Origin: Vanrija pseudolonga
Lineage: Eukaryota > Basidiomycota > Tremellomycetes > Trichosporonales > Trichosporonaceae
NCBI RefSeq assembly: GCF_020906515.1
Contig: NC_085850.1
Span: 2,976,001-3,040,000, forward strand
Length of the DNA: 64,000 nt
Reading direction: 5' to 3'
Shown here: one piece after another, positions 1-10,314 of the stretch
Layout: each line of letters starts with the position of its first letter
How positions within the stretch are numbered: the stretch's first letter is position 1
Position numbers and translations under genes: made by a program
Notes under the pieces: model-generated
Databases searched by the model: none
The model's input: the letters and a program-made list of their open reading frames with translations, nothing else
What the model was told of the DNA's origin: nothing

Positions 1-436
1 GGCTCCCTTTCGCCACTGTAGTAAGTGGTCATAGACATTAATTAGACAGTTGGATCGTCGCTGACCCAGATAGCATTCCTTTCGACTATGATGAGTAGTT
101 GCCCGGCCAAATGGCCATGTTTTCAGCGTGTTCGACTCCAGTAGTTCTCAGATTCGTCGAGCATGCATGTATGTACCCGTGTCAAGCCTTATCGTTATCC
201 TGCACGGAATTGTGAGCCAGCTGGTGGCAAGTGGCACCCTGAGCACAGACCACCAGTGCCCCCGTCGCTCTTTTCCTCGACCGCTATCCCACCAACCTGA
301 GTATTCCTCATCACCACCCATCTTCTCACTCATCTTCACTCGCCCATCACCTCTCTCCGCATCACTCATCAACAACTCGATACCCATCTTGACTGTCCAA
401 CCCGCGCCACCCACCCTCACTACACCTTACCACGCA
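1..436 (+). promoter_or_regulatory. Upstream region of the first orphan paralog
   Basis: No gene is seen. The segment CATGTATGTA followed by CGTGTCA lies at about 166-184 and recurs at about 1308-1326 before the next paralog, so promoter sequence appears to have been duplicated along with the gene. The last 150 bases before the start codon are C/T-rich, as in leaders of the neighbouring genes. Any gene to the left lies outside the window. Confidence 0.5.
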
Positions 437-1145
437 ATGTCCCTGAACGAGAACACCGGCAAGAAGCGCCGCGCCACCTCCGAGGTCGAGGGCGACGCGA
501 CTCCCCCCACGAAGAAGGCTAGGTCCGACGATGAGTGCAGCGTACGTTATGGTGGTTCTTCTCGGCAGCCCTTTCACTCACCCTGTGTCACAGGAGACGA
601 CCTCCTCTTCGGAGGAGAGTGAAGACGCAGATGCCATTGACGAGATATTCGACTTGGTGTGCCGAGCCACTTCCCTCTGGGAAGAGTGGAGGGCACGAGC
701 GACAGACAGAAACAGGGCTGAGACGAGGCGTAGTGCCTCGGTTCAGCTCCTGGGGCTCGCTAGTACCCATTGCGAGGACACGAGATTGGCTCTGCTCCAG
801 GCGGTCTCGGCCAGCGATAACACTCTCGAGAGAGTCGTCACCGTCCACGACGCCATGGGACGCTGGCGTGAGGCGCTTAGTATCAAGATCCAAGCAGAAA
901 TTGTCCGGCTCTCGGACTACGCGGCTTACAACAAGGCCGAAGAGGCAGCTGACAAGGCCTCCAGAGCCTGCGTTGAGTGGTTTTGCGCCGATGGGGTCCG
1001 CCGTGGCGACGGCTACTTTGCAGCGGCCCGCTTCAGCGACCTCTTCGAGGACATGTTCCCCGATAGCGGCACTTGGGGCGAGGAGTTCAAGGCCGTCCTC
1101 AAGCGTCTCGCTGACGCCACTCACCGTGACGCGGTCCCGAAGTGA
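437..1145 (+). CDS. Orphan paralog A1 with basic N-terminal exon (218 aa)
   Basis: Exons 437-541 and 594-1145, with a 52 nt phase-0 intron starting GTACGT and ending CAG. I do not recognise a known domain. The first exon (35 codons) carries two basic clusters, KKRR and TKKAR, which look like a bipartite nuclear localisation signal. Exon 2 opens with a Ser/Glu/Asp stretch and then is strongly helical and charged, with a WEEW motif near residue 59. The C-terminus contains EEFKAVLKRL, which matches EFKTLLRRL and DFKAIHRRL in the next two genes. Those shared ends, the intron position and the tandem same-strand arrangement indicate duplication. The start ATG is the first in frame and is followed directly by the basic exon. 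A nuclear or chromatin-associated role is inference from the N-terminus only. Confidence 0.75.
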
Positions 1146-1591
1146 CTGAACCGTGAGTTCATGTGGCACCAGAAAGGGCAGCGATAGTGACACATCAGCT
1201 CTCCTCTCCGCCTCGATAGGGCTATGTTGTCCGTGAACTGAAGTAGTGGCGTGGTTGAGCAGTTGTCCCAGGTTCAGTATAGCAGAGGCAGCGAGACCCC
1301 AGTATTCCATGTATGTATTCGTGTCAGTACCGCGGCGTAGAGCCTCGTTGTTCCTCACGTCAGCTGGTGAGAGTGACGAACAGCCCACGGACTTTCTACC
1401 CCCTCATCCACGTCAACCGTGGCTTCCTCGTCTTCCTCGCGTTTCTCAGCCAGACAATGACCGAATAAATCCCCCTTTCTCCCATTAATTCTGTTCTTCT
1501 CCTCTCCATCACCCACCACCTCTTCTGGTCCAGTCTGCTGGCCCTCGCTACCTTCCTTGTCCCCCAAACCCCCCAACCCCTTGCCCCAGCC
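1146..1591 (+). promoter_or_regulatory. Intergenic region with duplicated promoter motifs, A1 to A2
   Basis: Holds the second CATGTATGTA/CGTGTCA copy (about 1308-1326) and GTCAGCTGGTGAGAGT at 1357-1372, which recurs with one change at 2770-2785 upstream of A3. The last 120 bases before the A2 start are C/T-rich. No RNA gene is seen. Confidence 0.5.
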
Positions 1592-2460
1592 ATGACCATC
1601 GACAATAACAAGCGTCCCCTCGATGAGGATGAGCCAGCCCAGGTAGCTGGCCCCGTGAAGAAGCCCAAGACCGACGACGAGGGCGAGGAAGGCGAGGTCG
1701 AAGCGACTAATGTCGCTGAGCTCGGGGAGGGGTGGGAGGAGTCGACTGAGGAGACGGACGACGAGGACGACGAGTCGACTGAGGTGACGGACGAGGACGA
1801 CGAGTCGACTGAGGTGACGGACGACGAGGACGACGAGGGCTACGAGAACCACGAAGATGATTACGAGGAGTCGATCGCAGAGTCAAAGAACGATGATGAC
1901 AGCGACTCGGAGGTGGACGAGTACGACACGACCGACGATGTGGACGTAAGTCTTGGCCGCCCTGTACCACAAGTGTTCCAACTCACGCCGCTTTGCAGGA
2001 CCTTGACCTCGCCCCCCAGACCACGGACCCTTGGATGCAATGGGCTTCTGCCCTGGAGGCCTGTAACAAGGCTAGGTGGGCTAAGGCCTGGGCATACCAG
2101 CTCAAGGAGACGGCTGTTTCCCACAACAACACGACGACCGTCACCATCACCGCGGAACTTCGAACGTGGCGCGAGCCTCGGGACATCATGCACACCGCCG
2201 TCGCCCATTTCCACCACTGCTGCGCGGCGTACGACCATTACAAGGCCATCGAGAAGGCAGAGGAGCAAGCCTACCTCAAGAGCATCGGCATTAGCAACGG
2301 AGTCCACTCCACCCCGTGGACCTGGGTCCATGTGGCCCCGACCAACGTGTCCGACTTCGACTTCGACGCCAGCAAGTACCCTGGCTCAAGTGACGAGTTC
2401 AAGACCCTCCTCCGCCGCCTGTCCGCTTCAATCAAGGGCAAGGTGGCTACCGGTGCCTAA
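1592..2460 (+). CDS. Orphan paralog A2 with acidic repeat (271 aa)
   Basis: Exons 1592-1945 and 1999-2460, intron 53 nt (GTAAGT...GCAG), phase 0. The N-terminus reads NNKRPLDEDE then KKPKTDD, nearly the same as in A3, which reads DNKRPLADD then KKAKKDD. Between this and the intron the first exon is expanded by an acidic run with the repeated unit DDEDDESTEVT (about residues 50-75). Exon 2 has a W-MQW motif, a long helix-prone region, and the shared C-terminal DEFKTLLRRL. No known domain is recognised. Compared with A1 and A3 the acid insert is the main novelty and looks like repeat expansion. It sits second in the four-gene same-strand array. Confidence 0.75.
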
Positions 2461-3044
2461 GAGTCGGTGAGTGGAATGAGCACGAACGGGTGACTGCAGT
2501 AATCACACGCTTACATCAGTCACTCCAGCCAGCGACATCGACGCCAAAATCGAGTTATCAAGTCCGCAGCGAATCGAGTAGCGAGGTGTATGAGAAGTGA
2601 GGCGGTCCAGTGGCGAAGTGTCTCAGCGAGTTCAATGTGTCCTTCAGTACAAAGTGTATGCAGCACCTGCTTAGTTACTTTGGTGCGGCGTCGGCCTTGT
2701 CACAAAAGTCAGCCGCGTCTCCGAGGCCGAGTGGGGCGTAGGATCGGCGCGCCGCCCACTGTACTCAAAGTCAGCTGGCGAGAGTCACAAGCTGGTGCAC
2801 GGGCCGCTACGCCCTCGTCCCGTCAGCTATGCCTTCCTCGCCTTCCTTGCCTTCCTCGTCTTCCTCTCCTCCCCTCACCCAGTCACCCAGTCAACCAGTC
2901 TATACAAACCCTCCCCCCATCTATCTTCTCTTTCCTTCTCTCCATCCCCCATCAACCCACCTCACTTAGTCGAACATTCTTCCACCCACTCGCCACTCCC
3001 ACATCCTTTTGTCCTCTGGCCCCGTCCCATTCACTGCCACCGCC
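2461..3044 (+). promoter_or_regulatory. Intergenic region A2 to A3, partly duplicated
   Basis: About 2605-2665 resembles about 3868-3925, upstream of A4: both carry GGAGAAG/GCGAAG-TCAGC followed by TTCAATGTGTC and AGTACAAA. GTCAGCTGGCGAGAGT lies at 2770-2785. C/T-rich leader from about 2830. No gene is seen. Confidence 0.5.
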
Positions 3045-3726
3045 ATGCCCATCAACGACAACAAGCGCCCCCTTGCCGACGACAAGCCCGGTGATGAGAA
3101 CACACCCCCGAAGAAGGCCAAGAAGGACGACAAGGTGATCGTAGTTCCGACACGGACGTAAGTCCCCTTTCGTTTACTGTACGCCACCAAATAACTGACC
3201 ACGCCAGGACGAGGGCCTCCATACCCAGCTCACCGGCCCTTGGGAGAAATGGGAGAAGGCCTGCGCCGCCCGCTATACCGCTGAGGCTACCATGCACGCT
3301 GCTTGGAGTCTCAAGATGTACGCAGAACGCCATTACAATGACTGCGCCACACTGTTCCAGAAGGCCGGCTCTTTGAAGAAGGACGCCACTAGCCCTTTCG
3401 AGTCAATCGCCATCCTCAGTGAAGCCCTTCAAATCTCGCAAGAGGCCGCTTCGATCAAGGACCAATCAGACGTCTACTGGAGGAAGCAAGTTGATGCGAT
3501 GCCGGAAGCCGAACAGCACGAGGATAACATGCTCGAAGCCTGCATGGGCAAGTGGCCCATCGAGAGTACATCCGCAGCCGCCGGGGCTGAGGATGTGGCG
3601 CCTGCTCGGCCCCCACATGGCGTTAACTTTACGTGGACCGCATTCGACGACGACTTCAAGGCCATCCACAGGCGCCTGATGACTTCAATCGATCGCGCCA
3701 ATCGCGTCCGTGGCGTCCGCCGATGA
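3045..3726 (+). CDS. Orphan paralog A3 (about 202 aa)
   Basis: The first exon starts at 3045 with a basic N-terminus (NDNKRPLADD, PPKKAKKDD). The second exon is 3208-3726 and contains WEKWEKAC, a long helix-prone region and the shared C-terminal motif DDFKAIHRRL. The donor is unsettled. The best-looking GTAAGT at 3158 would put exon 2 out of frame, whereas GTGATC at 3135 or GTAGTT at 3141 keep it in frame (phase 0, as in the sister genes). With 3135 the protein is 202 aa. Either the weak donor is used, or two splice forms exist, one of them non-coding. No known domain. Third in the tandem array. Confidence 0.68.
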
Positions 3727-4180
3727 AATCTGTGAGTGGCATTGTACTGCTCGCTGGGGTGCTGACGAGCAGATGACAACGCCACCGAGCTCGAGACGGG
3801 CAAGTTCATCCCACCCCGCGCAGTTCGAACAGTCATGTGCATTAGTAGTGAAGTTTAGTAGTGAAGTGGTCTGGTGGAGAAGCGTTTCAGCATGTTCAAT
3901 GTGTCAAGTACAAACGTATGCAGCAGCAGTGTATGTAGTGAAAACCGCTGTCAGCTTCGTCCGAGTCAACCGCGTCGCGTGAGTGGATTGGGGCGCAAGA
4001 TCGCCGCCCAACAATCAGTCCTCCTTCCCTCCAACAATCAGTCCTCCTTCCCTCCAACAATCAGTCTTCCTTCCCTCCTCAATCCCCTCACGCGAGTGCG
4101 AGTGCGAGCACACTCGTCTCATCCCAAATACTCTTAAGCGCGCCCTCTCACTTTCACCACTTCCAATCCTCCATCCCATC
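3727..4180 (+). promoter_or_regulatory. Intergenic region A3 to A4
   Basis: Contains the second copy of the GAAGCG-TTCAATGTGTC-AGTACAAA block (about 3868-3925) and a short tandem repeat of about 18 bases (TCCTCCTTCCCTCCAACAA, three near copies at about 4017-4075). The rest is C/T-rich leader. No gene is seen. Confidence 0.45.
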
Positions 4181-5659
4181 ATGGCAAAGCGTAAGCACGC
4201 CGCCGCCCCCGAGGCAGCCCCCACCCACGCCATACTAGACAAGGAAGCAAAGAAGGTGCGTCGTGTATGCGTCGCACCAGCTGACCAGCAGTCGAGACCC
4301 GAGCCCACCCAGGCCCTATCCGAGGCAGTCGCCGCCGAGGACACGGCCTACGCCGCCCTCGAAGCGGCGCAGGGCGTGCGTGACCACGCTGCGGCGACCC
4401 ACAAGACCGCCGAGGGCACGCACACCGCGGCCGAGGCACACGCGCGTAGCATGTCGCTTGCGCTCCACGCCGCAACCCGCAACATGTACGACGTGGCGGC
4501 TGCGGCCCGTGTCGCCGCCGACGGCGACGACGAGGAGGCGCACGAAGACGCTGTGGCGGCGCACGCCGACGCCATGGAGCGTTGGTTCGACGCCTTCAGC
4601 GCCGCGCAGGACACGGCCGCCGTGCTCGTGCGTCTGCAGGCGGTCCTCGACGCGGCAGCCGCCGAGGCGGAGGCTACCGAGCAGACGTACCGCGCTGCGG
4701 TGTGCGCTCGTCTCCAGTCCGCGAGCGCCAAGGACGAGGCGGAGTTCAACGCCGACTCCGGTGCGGAGATGGACGCCGAGGAGGACGCCGAGGAAGACGG
4801 CGAGGAGGATGTCGAGAGCGAGGATGGCATCGAGGTCGACGCCAACGAGCATACCAAGGACTACGCCGATGACCACAGCAACCACCACAGCGACCACCTC
4901 CCCGACGACCACGTCGACATCGACGCTGAGAACGACGCCGAGGAGGTTGGCGAGGGCGAGGGCCATGGCGACGCCAATGACCACGCCGGCGACCATGCCC
5001 ACGCCGACGTCGACGTCGACCACAACGCCGAGGACGGCGGCGACACGACCGAGGTCGACGACCGCGTCCAGACGGGGTCGAGAGTCGCCTGGAGCTCCCG
5101 CGATATTGGCGCCGAGGAGGCTGCGGCGAGCGTTGTCGGCATCAAGCCGGCCACGGCGGATGAGGTGACGGCTGCGCACGAGTCGACTCCGACGCGCGAG
5201 ACGGCAACGGACGACGCCACGACGCCTCGAAAGGCCGCCAAGACCGTCATCCAGGGCGTGGCGACGGACGACGTCACGACGGCTGGCGAGGCGGCGATGG
5301 ACGAGAAGACGGCGACGAAAGCCGCGACGCCAACGGGCGAGACGACGACCACGGACAAGACGTCGGCCAACAGCACCCCGAGCGCCAAGGAGAAGACCCG
5401 TTCCGACGACGCCAGCGGCAAGAAGGACAAGAAGGCCGATAGTAAGAAGGACAAGCGTTCCTCGAAGAAGAGGGCCTCGGACGACGAGGACACGTCGTCC
5501 AAGAAGAAGAAGAAGACGGGCCACAAGGACAAGGGGGCCAAGAAGGACAAGGGGGGCAAGGAGGACAAGGCGGTCGCGGCGGACACCCCAGGGTCAAAGG
5601 CCGGCAAGTCGAAGCGCCGTGGCCGCGGCCAGAAGAGCCAGGCCAAGGCACGAGAGTGA
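4181..5659 (+). CDS. Orphan paralog A4 with Ala-rich, acidic and Lys-rich zones (480 aa)
   Basis: The frame is open from 4181 to 5659 (492 aa), but GTGCGT at 4256, CTGAC at 4281 and CAG ending at 4291 mark a 36 nt phase-0 intron at the same place as in A1-A3, directly after the basic exon (KRKH, KEAKK). Spliced, the product is 480 aa. In order: an Ala-rich helical region (about residues 35-190), an acidic Asp/Glu/His region (about 190-300), a Thr/Ala region with loose ATDDATT-like repeats, and a Lys-rich tail with KKDK units. No catalytic domain is seen. This layout is typical of nucleolar or chromatin scaffold-like proteins, but function is unknown. Its C-terminal end lacks the FKxxxxRL motif of A1-A3. 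Confidence 0.72.
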   Translation: MAKRKHAAAPEAAPTHAILDKEAKKVRRVCVAPADQQSRPEPTQALSEAVAAEDTAYAALEAAQGVRDHAAATHKTAEGTHTAAEAHARSMSLALHAATRNMYDVAAAARVAADGDDEEAHEDAVAAHADAMERWFDAFSAAQDTAAVLVRLQAVLDAAAAEAEATEQTYRAAVCARLQSASAKDEAEFNADSGAEMDAEEDAEEDGEEDVESEDGIEVDANEHTKDYADDHSNHHSDHLPDDHVDIDAENDAEEVGEGEGHGDANDHAGDHAHADVDVDHNAEDGGDTTEVDDRVQTGSRVAWSSRDIGAEEAAASVVGIKPATADEVTAAHESTPTRETATDDATTPRKAAKTVIQGVATDDVTTAGEAAMDEKTATKAATPTGETTTTDKTSANSTPSAKEKTRSDDASGKKDKKADSKKDKRSSKKRASDDEDTSSKKKKKTGHKDKGAKKDKGGKEDKAVAADTPGSKAGKSKRRGRGQKSQAKARE

Positions 5660-5755
5660 GCTGGGCCCCAAGTATAATGATGCATAGGTGGTGGTGGCGG
5701 TGCGGTGGTGCTGGGGAAGGGCTGGACCGAGCGAGGTTGGGTCTCCACTTCAAGG

Positions 5756-6368
5756 CTACAATGTCAGGGTGCTGGCCGTCAGTGCTGACGCGCGCGAGAA
5801 CCCACCTCAGCCCCGCGATCTTCGTGAGCCGGCGCACCGAGTCTTCGAGCGACCCGCTAGCATCGAGCTCCACAGCGCGGACGTTGTGCGTCTCAGGAGG
5901 CCGCGCAAGGGTAACATGGAGCATGGTCTCGAGCACGGCCACGTCTGTGAGCTTGCTCTTATCCCCCCTACGCCGTTCCTCGCTGGCCACACGCGCGCGC
6001 AGCACGTCAGGAGGCGCGACGGCGTTGACCCACAGCAGGGGAATATCAGCCCCCGCGATGGCGACATAATCCGCCATGATGCCGCTCCCGACGTCGTCGT
6101 CGCTCAGGCAGGCGGTGAGCAGCGCGCTCGAGCCAGCGAGCAGGCGCTCTCGCAGCGCGTCAAAGATAGGCGCGGCGACCGCACGCCGCAGGGCGTAGTG
6201 CGCCGCCCCCCTCTCTGGGATGACTGCGACCACCGGGTCGATGAGCAGGTGGTTGTCGAGCAGGATGGCGCCGCTCTCGGCCGCGAGGGCGCGCCCGAGC
6301 GTCAGCTTGCCTGCGGCCGGGAGGCCGTTGAGGACGATCAGCTTGCCGGGGCGTGGTGGGGGCGTCAT
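5756..6368 (-). CDS. Small P-loop ATPase/kinase, AAA_33-like (192 aa)
   Basis: Exons 6368-5806 and 5771-5756, with a 34 nt intron (GTGGGT...CCAG). The frame also stays open unspliced, running antisense into A4, which I think is an artefact. The intron brings in a TAG within a few codons and gives a compact protein. The N-terminus has the nucleotide-binding loop GLPAAGKLT after a hydrophobic beta strand (LIVLN), followed by LLDNHLLIDP. This is the pattern of small fungal and bacterial P-loop kinases with GKLT instead of GKST. The substrate is unknown. Start at 6368 puts the P-loop at about residue 15. An upstream in-frame ATG at 6461 would add a non-conserved 31 residue extension. Convergent with A4, 97 bases between stop codons. 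Confidence 0.72.
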
Positions 6369-6962
6369 TGTGCTGGGAGGTAAGAGGAGTGAGTGCATCA
6401 GAAGGAGCGCAAGAGTTTTGTTGTTGTTGCGTGCTGTCGAGTCGATCGATCGCCGAGTCACATTGTCAACGGCCCCACGCGGCGGCGCAGGGACACCGCC
6501 GATGCCGGCGGCTGCGGGCCGCTCGCCCCTCGCCAGGTGGCGCTGTGGCAGAGATCAGCACAAGCACGAACCACAGCACTATAACGACAAGACTGACTGG
6601 CCGTACTGGCCTGCATATATGAGCGCCGCAGCGAACGCAAGCCTAACCAAGGCTGCGCGACGTGTCCGACCCGGACATGAACTGCGCCTTGCAGCACCCC
6701 CTTCTTTCCGCGCGATGACATCACACCCGCCTCGCCTGGCTGCCGGCAGCCGACCCAACAAGTCTGGAATCGTCTCCCACGCACTCCTCCAGCCATCCGG
6801 CGCGGGTCGTCCGTCATTGGTCGTGCGTGGTCGTGCCTGCGACGACTGGCGACATTAGGTGGGAGTGAGGTTGCGCAACGTCTGGCATCTCACACACTCT
6901 CACTCACGACCGACCACTGCATCGACCCCGCGCGCATCAACCAACACCACCAACACCACAAC
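6369..6962. promoter_or_regulatory. Divergent promoter region, kinase and mitochondrial repeat protein
   Basis: Head-to-head region of about 590 bases. It contains a TATA-like CATATATGAG near 6613 and a CRE-like TGACATCA near 6716. No gene or RNA is seen. Confidence 0.4.
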
Positions 6963-7427
6963 ATGCTCCTCACCCGCCTCGCCCCCCTCCCGCGCGCCGC
7001 GCGCCCCCTGACCCGCACGCTGGCCAGCACCCCCATCATCCGCAAGAAGCCCGCCTTCGACGCCGACAAGGTCTCCTTCACGGACCGCGACCCCGCCCTC
7101 CGGGACGCCGAGTTTGGCGGCGTCACCCCCGGCGTGACTGGTGCCGCGCTCGCCGGCGCCGAGGCCTCCGCATTCGAGGACGACAGCGGCGCCTTCACGC
7201 CCATCGTCAACGACCCGCGCGGCGCGGCCGAGTCGGCCGCCGGCGCCAAGAACGTCTCGGCTGCCGACCAGAGCGGCATCAAGCCCGCCAAGTTTGACGC
7301 CGACAAGGTGTCCTTCACGCCCTCGGACGCGCCGCTGCGCGACGCCGAGTTTGCTGGTGTCACGCCCGGCGTCACTGGCGCGGCGCTTGCCGGCGCCGAG
7401 GCTGAGGCTTTTGAGGAGGAGAAGTAG
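6963..7427 (+). CDS. Mitochondrial-targeted two-repeat small protein (154 aa)
   Basis: Single exon. The first 28 residues (MLLTRLAPLPRAARPLTRTL and on) are Arg-rich, lack acids and look like a mitochondrial presequence. The mature part has two near-identical units of about 46 residues, each reading FDADKVSFT, then LRDAEF, then GVTPGVTGAALAGAEA and an acidic end, at about residues 32-77 and 108-153. They are joined by a 30 residue linker. I do not recognise the family. The repeated DADKVSFT and LRDAEF blocks suggest a bound partner or a metal-free structural role, but that is inference. GC3 is very high and the frame is clean, so it is a real gene. Confidence 0.8.
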   Translation: MLLTRLAPLPRAARPLTRTLASTPIIRKKPAFDADKVSFTDRDPALRDAEFGGVTPGVTGAALAGAEASAFEDDSGAFTPIVNDPRGAAESAAGAKNVSAADQSGIKPAKFDADKVSFTPSDAPLRDAEFAGVTPGVTGAALAGAEAEAFEEEK

Positions 7428-7790
7428 GAAGATGGATTCATGATGGCTTGAGAGGGCTCGTGCGTGCGCTGGGGATGGTCTGGTTATGGGCACTGAGCTC
7501 GGCACGACTGATGGCGAGCAAGGCTAACCTTAGTGACAGCAGCCCTACCCTCGCAGCCTTACCCTCATAGATGTGACATCACTGCCTTCTCCGATCCGCC
7601 CGACTCCGGCACCCCCCACCCTCTCTATCATATCTTGCATGGTATAGTGTATGTCACAAGGCATCAAGCCGTTTCGATATCGTCGATGTCGTCTTCGTCG
7701 TTGCTTCCTCACGGGCCGCTTCCTCGCCCACTCACTCCGCTCCCCGCTCCCCGCTCGCTCTGCCCGCTCTGCACGCACCTCGCAGCTCGC
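7428..7790. other. Convergent intergenic stretch
   Basis: About 360 bases between the ends of the mitochondrial repeat gene and the desaturase gene. I see nothing specific in it. It probably holds both 3' UTRs. Confidence 0.4.
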
Positions 7791-9436
7791 CTACTCGGCA
7801 TACCCAATCTCCACCGCCTCCTCCATCTCGCGCTCAATCTCGCTTGATTCGACCGACGCGACGCTCTCCGTCTCATCGTCCTCGCTGCTCTTCCACAACC
7901 CGTGCCAGACATGCTCGTCAATCTTCTCGCCGCGGCCCTCGCGCTTGGCGCGCGACCACATGCCGATCTTGGGGTCGGTGATGAAGCGGTACGTGACGTA
8001 CGGCCACGACTTGTGCTGGGGCAGCGTGTCGTAGTACTCTGGTGCGAGGGCGCGGAGCGCCGGCAGCCGCGTCCAGGGCACCGAGGGGAAGTCGTGGTGC
8101 TCGTTGTGGTAGCCGACGTTGTAGCACAGGATGTTGAGCCAGCCATAGTACGACGTCGTCTCCTGCGCCAGGCTCTGCACGCTGCCCGGCTCGACGTCGT
8201 TCATGAGGTAGTGCTCGGCGATAAAGTGCGCCGCGCACGGGTGCAGCGAGCCGGCGAAGAAGGACGACAGCAGGAGGTAGACGAGAGGACGCCAGCCGAA
8301 GAAGTGGACGAGGAGGGCGTCAAACGTCAGCACGGCGACGAGGTTGATGCCGTGCCAGATTGTCGGCTTCTGGCTGCGGATGAAGCCGGGGCGGAGGGCA
8401 TAGAAGAGGAGCTGGAACGTGCTGTGGGGTGTTAGCAGGTGGGCTTGGTGTCGACAAAGTGGCCGATAGATAGGCACGTCGAGGCGAGCGGGCCGGGCCG
8501 GATGGCCACGTCGCCACAATCATATCTCGGCCGGCCGCGAGGGTACGCGGCCACTCGGCATGTCGCCACTCGGCGTCGCCGACATTGCCAGTGGGCCTCG
8601 TCTTCGCCACTCGCCTCCGCCTCGCCCTCGCCACCCGCACCCCTCACTCACGCGAAGAACGTCTTGCCAGCGACATTGTTCAGGACGACCGCCTCGATGC
8701 GGCTCGGCAGATCGGTGTCGATGCCGTCCTCGCCGAGGTACTTGTGGTGCTCGACATGGTATCCCTTGAACGCCATGGCATACGGCACGCCAATGACAAA
8801 GTTGGCGACGATCGCGAGGGCCTTGTTGGCCCGGATGCTCTTGAACGCGAGGTTGTGCGTGATCTCGTGGATCGCGAGGAACATGTTCTGGTTGCTCGTC
8901 CCGCCGATAACGTACGCGGTGAGCAGGGTACGCCACGAGAGCGGGTGGTACGCGCGCAGCGTGAGCGCGAGGTAGAGCTGCACGCCGAGCACGAGGGCCA
9001 CGAGCGGGGCAGTGTACGGCGTCGGGCCCATGAGCTTGCGGACCTGCGCGCGAATGTTAGCGAGTGCGCGCAGCAACCAACGCGCGGCACGGGGCGCCGC
9101 GGCCAGCGACCTCCGGTACCACCGCGCGCCACTCACCTCGGGGTGCGCCTTGAGAATCGCCATGCGGCGACTACGGTGCGGCTCCTCGGTGTACATCCAC
9201 ACAAAGTCGTCTTCGCCCTTTGTCTTGGCGGCCTTTCCCGCGTCGGCGCGGCGCGCGTCCTCGCCGTCCTCGTCCGCGTCGTCGTCGGACGCCGAGGCCT
9301 GCGAGAGCGTCTTGCCCTCGTCGCTCGGGGTCACAGGGGACGCGGATACGGGGTGGGGCGCGAACGCCGACGTGCGGGCCGAAGAGGACGCTGAGCCTGG
9401 CGCGAGGCGCGGTGCGGGCGCGCGTTTGACCGACAT
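7791..9436 (-). CDS. DES1: Sphingolipid delta-4 desaturase (440 aa)
   Basis: Exons 9436-9137, 9043-8652 and 8421-7791. Introns are 93 and 230 nt with GTGAGT donors. The protein matches the DEGS/Des1 family: the DDFVWMYTEEPHRSRR block that opens the Lipid_DES region (about residues 76-91), three iron-binding histidine boxes HEITH (159-163), HVEHH (196-200) and HNEHH (336-340), and the HPCAAHFIAEHY segment. The enzyme introduces the 4,5 double bond in dihydroceramide in the endoplasmic reticulum membrane, leading to glucosylceramide. Oddities are a long disordered N-terminal extension (about 75 residues, with an acidic run) and a 93 nt first intron that has no stop and is a multiple of three, so retention would add 31 residues beside the first membrane region. 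The start is the first ATG in frame with the conserved block. Confidence 0.94.
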
Positions 9437-10314
9437 GATGTGTGTGGTGGTGTGTGTGTGATGCGGTGTGTGTGAACGGCCTCTTGGTTCGTTTTGCGGG
9501 CTATGTACGCTGTGTGCGTGCTGCCCGGTGGCGAGTGTCTGTCGTCGTTGTCGTCGTGGTCGCTTTGGACAGACTGAGAGAGTCGGCGCTGGCAAAGGTC
9601 GAACACGTACGATGCGAAATCTCGACTTTGGCTGTTCGCAGTGCACGCGCGACGCAATCCACGACGAATCCAACTTCCTGTTGCGTGGCAGTCACGTGGC
9701 GCCGATGAGACGGGTCAAGACGGGCCACTATAGTGCCAAGCAGCAGCACAAGCGAGTTGGTCGCCGCTCGACGCCTACCACCCCTCTAGACCCGGAACAG
9801 CAACAATGAGGTATGCGCAACAAACGCGTGGAGACAAAGCAAACTCTTTCCGACAAGACGACGCCGAGCAAGCCCAGTGTCCATCCATGCAGGCAGCAGA
9901 GATGCGCGCTCGGGGCGCTGGCCGTCGGCGCCTGTAGTGGTGATCCGAGGACGCGCTCCCCCTCGCACTGGTGCCTTGCCTCCTCCCCTTTCTCGTAACC
10001 ATCTATAGCTTGTCAATAGCCACCAGATCCCTTCAAAGTGTTGAACAATGTCTAAGAGGAAACTGGGCTTGCCGCAGCCCCGAGGGGCATTAGCCCTCGT
10101 GGCTCATTCCCCACAATATCCCTGCTAACGCCTTGGATCCAGCCCGCCCCCCAACTAACGCCCCGAGCTCGTCTCTCTCCGCAGCCGCGCGCCGGCCACA
10201 ACCGCTCTCGGGCTCGCGCAATTTGCATACAATCACAGTAGCGTTCAGCTCAGCCGAACGACAGGAAAAACAGGTACAGATGTTTAGTGGGTAGTACAAG
10301 GACATGGCAACTGC
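9437..10314 (-). promoter_or_regulatory. Upstream region of DES1
   Basis: About 880 bases between DES1 and the end of the next minus-strand gene. A GT-rich run occurs at about 9440-9475. I see no ORF with coding character, tRNA or repeat family in the rest. Confidence 0.4.

Noticed and set aside
4316-5524. 402-codon minus-strand ORF opposite A4
   Set aside because: Val/Leu/Arg composition is the complement of the acidic Asp/Ala codons of A4; no motif.
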